A stretch of DNA of 64,000 bases from the NCBI RefSeq assembly GCF_964340395.1, contig NC_135560.1, forward strand, positions 9,011,098-9,075,097, read 5' to 3'. The translations under genes and the position numbers were made by a program. This stretch comes from Glandiceps talaboti. Taxonomy: Eukaryota; Hemichordata; Enteropneusta; Spengelidae. Positions 63,260-64,000 of the stretch are shown here, piece after piece. Each line of letters begins with the position of its first letter. The first letter of the stretch is position 1. Under the pieces are notes generated by a model. The model saw only the letters and a program-made list of their open reading frames with translations, did not search any database and had not been told where the DNA came from.

Positions 63260-63812
63260 GTGTTTTTTGCAGAGGTTTGGGACCCAGGTAACATGAAGGC
63301 ATTATTAAAGCTAGCATAGATTCCCTTAAATTACAGGAGAAATAAAGTTGCCTTGGTGTTTCACCATGGCCACAATGTGTTTAACACAAAGATAGACACA
63401 ATTCAACTCTAGAATAACAATAACAGAGATACCAGACGCACAGCAGGAGCCAATCACATTGCAAAGTAATAAGCAATCTATTCTTTAACTATGCAATAGA
63501 GACAGGCTTCTAGTGAAAAAATTACTCATGGAATTGATGATTTTAATGGCTTCAATTATTTACTTTCAAACTGATAATCAACATATTTACTTGTCTCCTT
63601 AAACATCCCACTGTGTGCAGGACTCTAAAAATTGTTTCTTGCATTTGAAGTTGTATCTGAGTGTGTGTAAAAACATAGTGTTGCATGAATGAAATACCAA
63701 GGCATCTTCATTGCTTCTGTAAGCCATAATTCTGATGAGAAACCTTGGTATAGTGAATGAGGAGTTCTAGTGTATTTTACCTCTGTACCACCCTTAACAA
63801 AAACACAGGTAG
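63260..63812. mobile_element. CAGTGTTTTTG-type MITE split into two halves
   Basis: The left half is 63260-63310 (GTGTTTTTTGCAGAGGTTTG, GGTAACA) and the right half 63735-63812 (AGTGTATTTTACCTCTGTAC, CCCTTAACAAAAACAC). The 425 bases between have no recognisable ends; they may be an insertion, or the halves may be two partial copies. Confidence 0.4.
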
Positions 63813-64000
63813 GGAACTCTGATAAAATGGTTTAGTATTAAACTCAGGTATATTTTACCGACTGTAGCGGAAACACTAAATATGTCATAATAGTTCAAAT
63901 TATTTTTTTGGAACCCAACGGAAAATGTGATGATGTTCATGTTTTGTACAAAAGTAGAAATCAATCAACTGAAACACACATTTATTTGATAATGACGCAA

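Larger units (their letters stand above)
57348..64000 (+). other. DAP3: DAP3 intron 5, 3' end outside window
   Basis: At least 6.7 kb. It starts with degenerate copies of the exon 5 donor region (57398-57526), then a CAGTGTTTTTG-type MITE (57700-57880), AT-rich sequence without recognisable content (57900-60360), a (CTGT)n-bearing repeat (60370-60450), two diverged duplications (60500-60800, 61117-61390), the X-box-like minisatellite (61596-62387) and a split MITE (63260-63310 and 63735-63812). No further DAP3 exon was found, so it is treated as one intron. Confidence 0.6.

Overview
The window is AT-rich, intron-dominated DNA from an animal, almost certainly an invertebrate bilaterian. It has short exons bounded by GT-AG splice sites, very long introns, many microsatellites and minisatellites, and many short non-autonomous DNA transposons. 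I see no bacterial operon, rRNA, tRNA or CRISPR array. I cannot fix the phylum; a marine invertebrate such as a lophotrochozoan or a non-vertebrate deuterostome would fit.

Two genes are supported, arranged head to head. On the minus strand, 34188-34580 is the first coding exon of an ASH1L-like gene (the ASH1 histone H3K36 methyltransferase), recognised from a short conserved N-terminal block. It ends in a clean splice donor. I find no later coding exon that I recognise, so 1-34187 reads as one intron of at least 34 kb, and the catalytic part of the gene lies beyond the left edge. On the plus strand, DAP3/MRPS29 (the GTP-binding protein of the mitochondrial ribosomal small subunit) starts at 35410. 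Five coding exons (35410-35446, 37645-37685, 39431-39544, 52225-52326, 57146-57347) join with compatible phases to give about 165 residues, ending shortly after the Walker A motif. The rest of the gene lies beyond the right edge. The starts are about 0.8 kb apart, and the gap holds E2F-like and YY1-like motifs and candidate minus-strand 5' UTR donors, so it is probably a bidirectional promoter. ASH1L and DAP3 are also near neighbours in human chromosome band 1q22, which supports both calls.

Layout: 1-34187, ASH1L intron, with a compound GAT/GGT microsatellite (4.9-5.3 kb), a 390-bp MITE (8.5 kb), a 66-bp minisatellite split by a 1,013-bp PIF/Harbinger-like element (9.6-12 kb), a 24-46-bp minisatellite (12.0-12.95 kb), degenerate tandem arrays (7.8, 14.2 and 31.2 kb), a 54-bp minisatellite (16.3 kb) and two possible internal minus-strand promoters (21.7 and 27.1 kb). 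34188-35446, the two gene starts. 35447-57145, DAP3 introns 1-4, with several MITE families, a CATC-type satellite, a foldback element carrying a minisatellite and a perfect 20-bp hairpin. 57348-64000, intron 5, which opens with degenerate copies of the exon 5 donor and holds a minisatellite whose unit carries an RFX X-box-like palindrome.

Functionally, the genes are a chromatin regulator and a mitochondrial ribosome component that may share a promoter. Most of the remaining sequence is repeat-derived. The most unusual items are the X-box-like satellite at 61.6-62.4 kb, the triplicated exon/donor junction at 57.3-57.5 kb and the transposon nested in a minisatellite at 9.7-10.7 kb.
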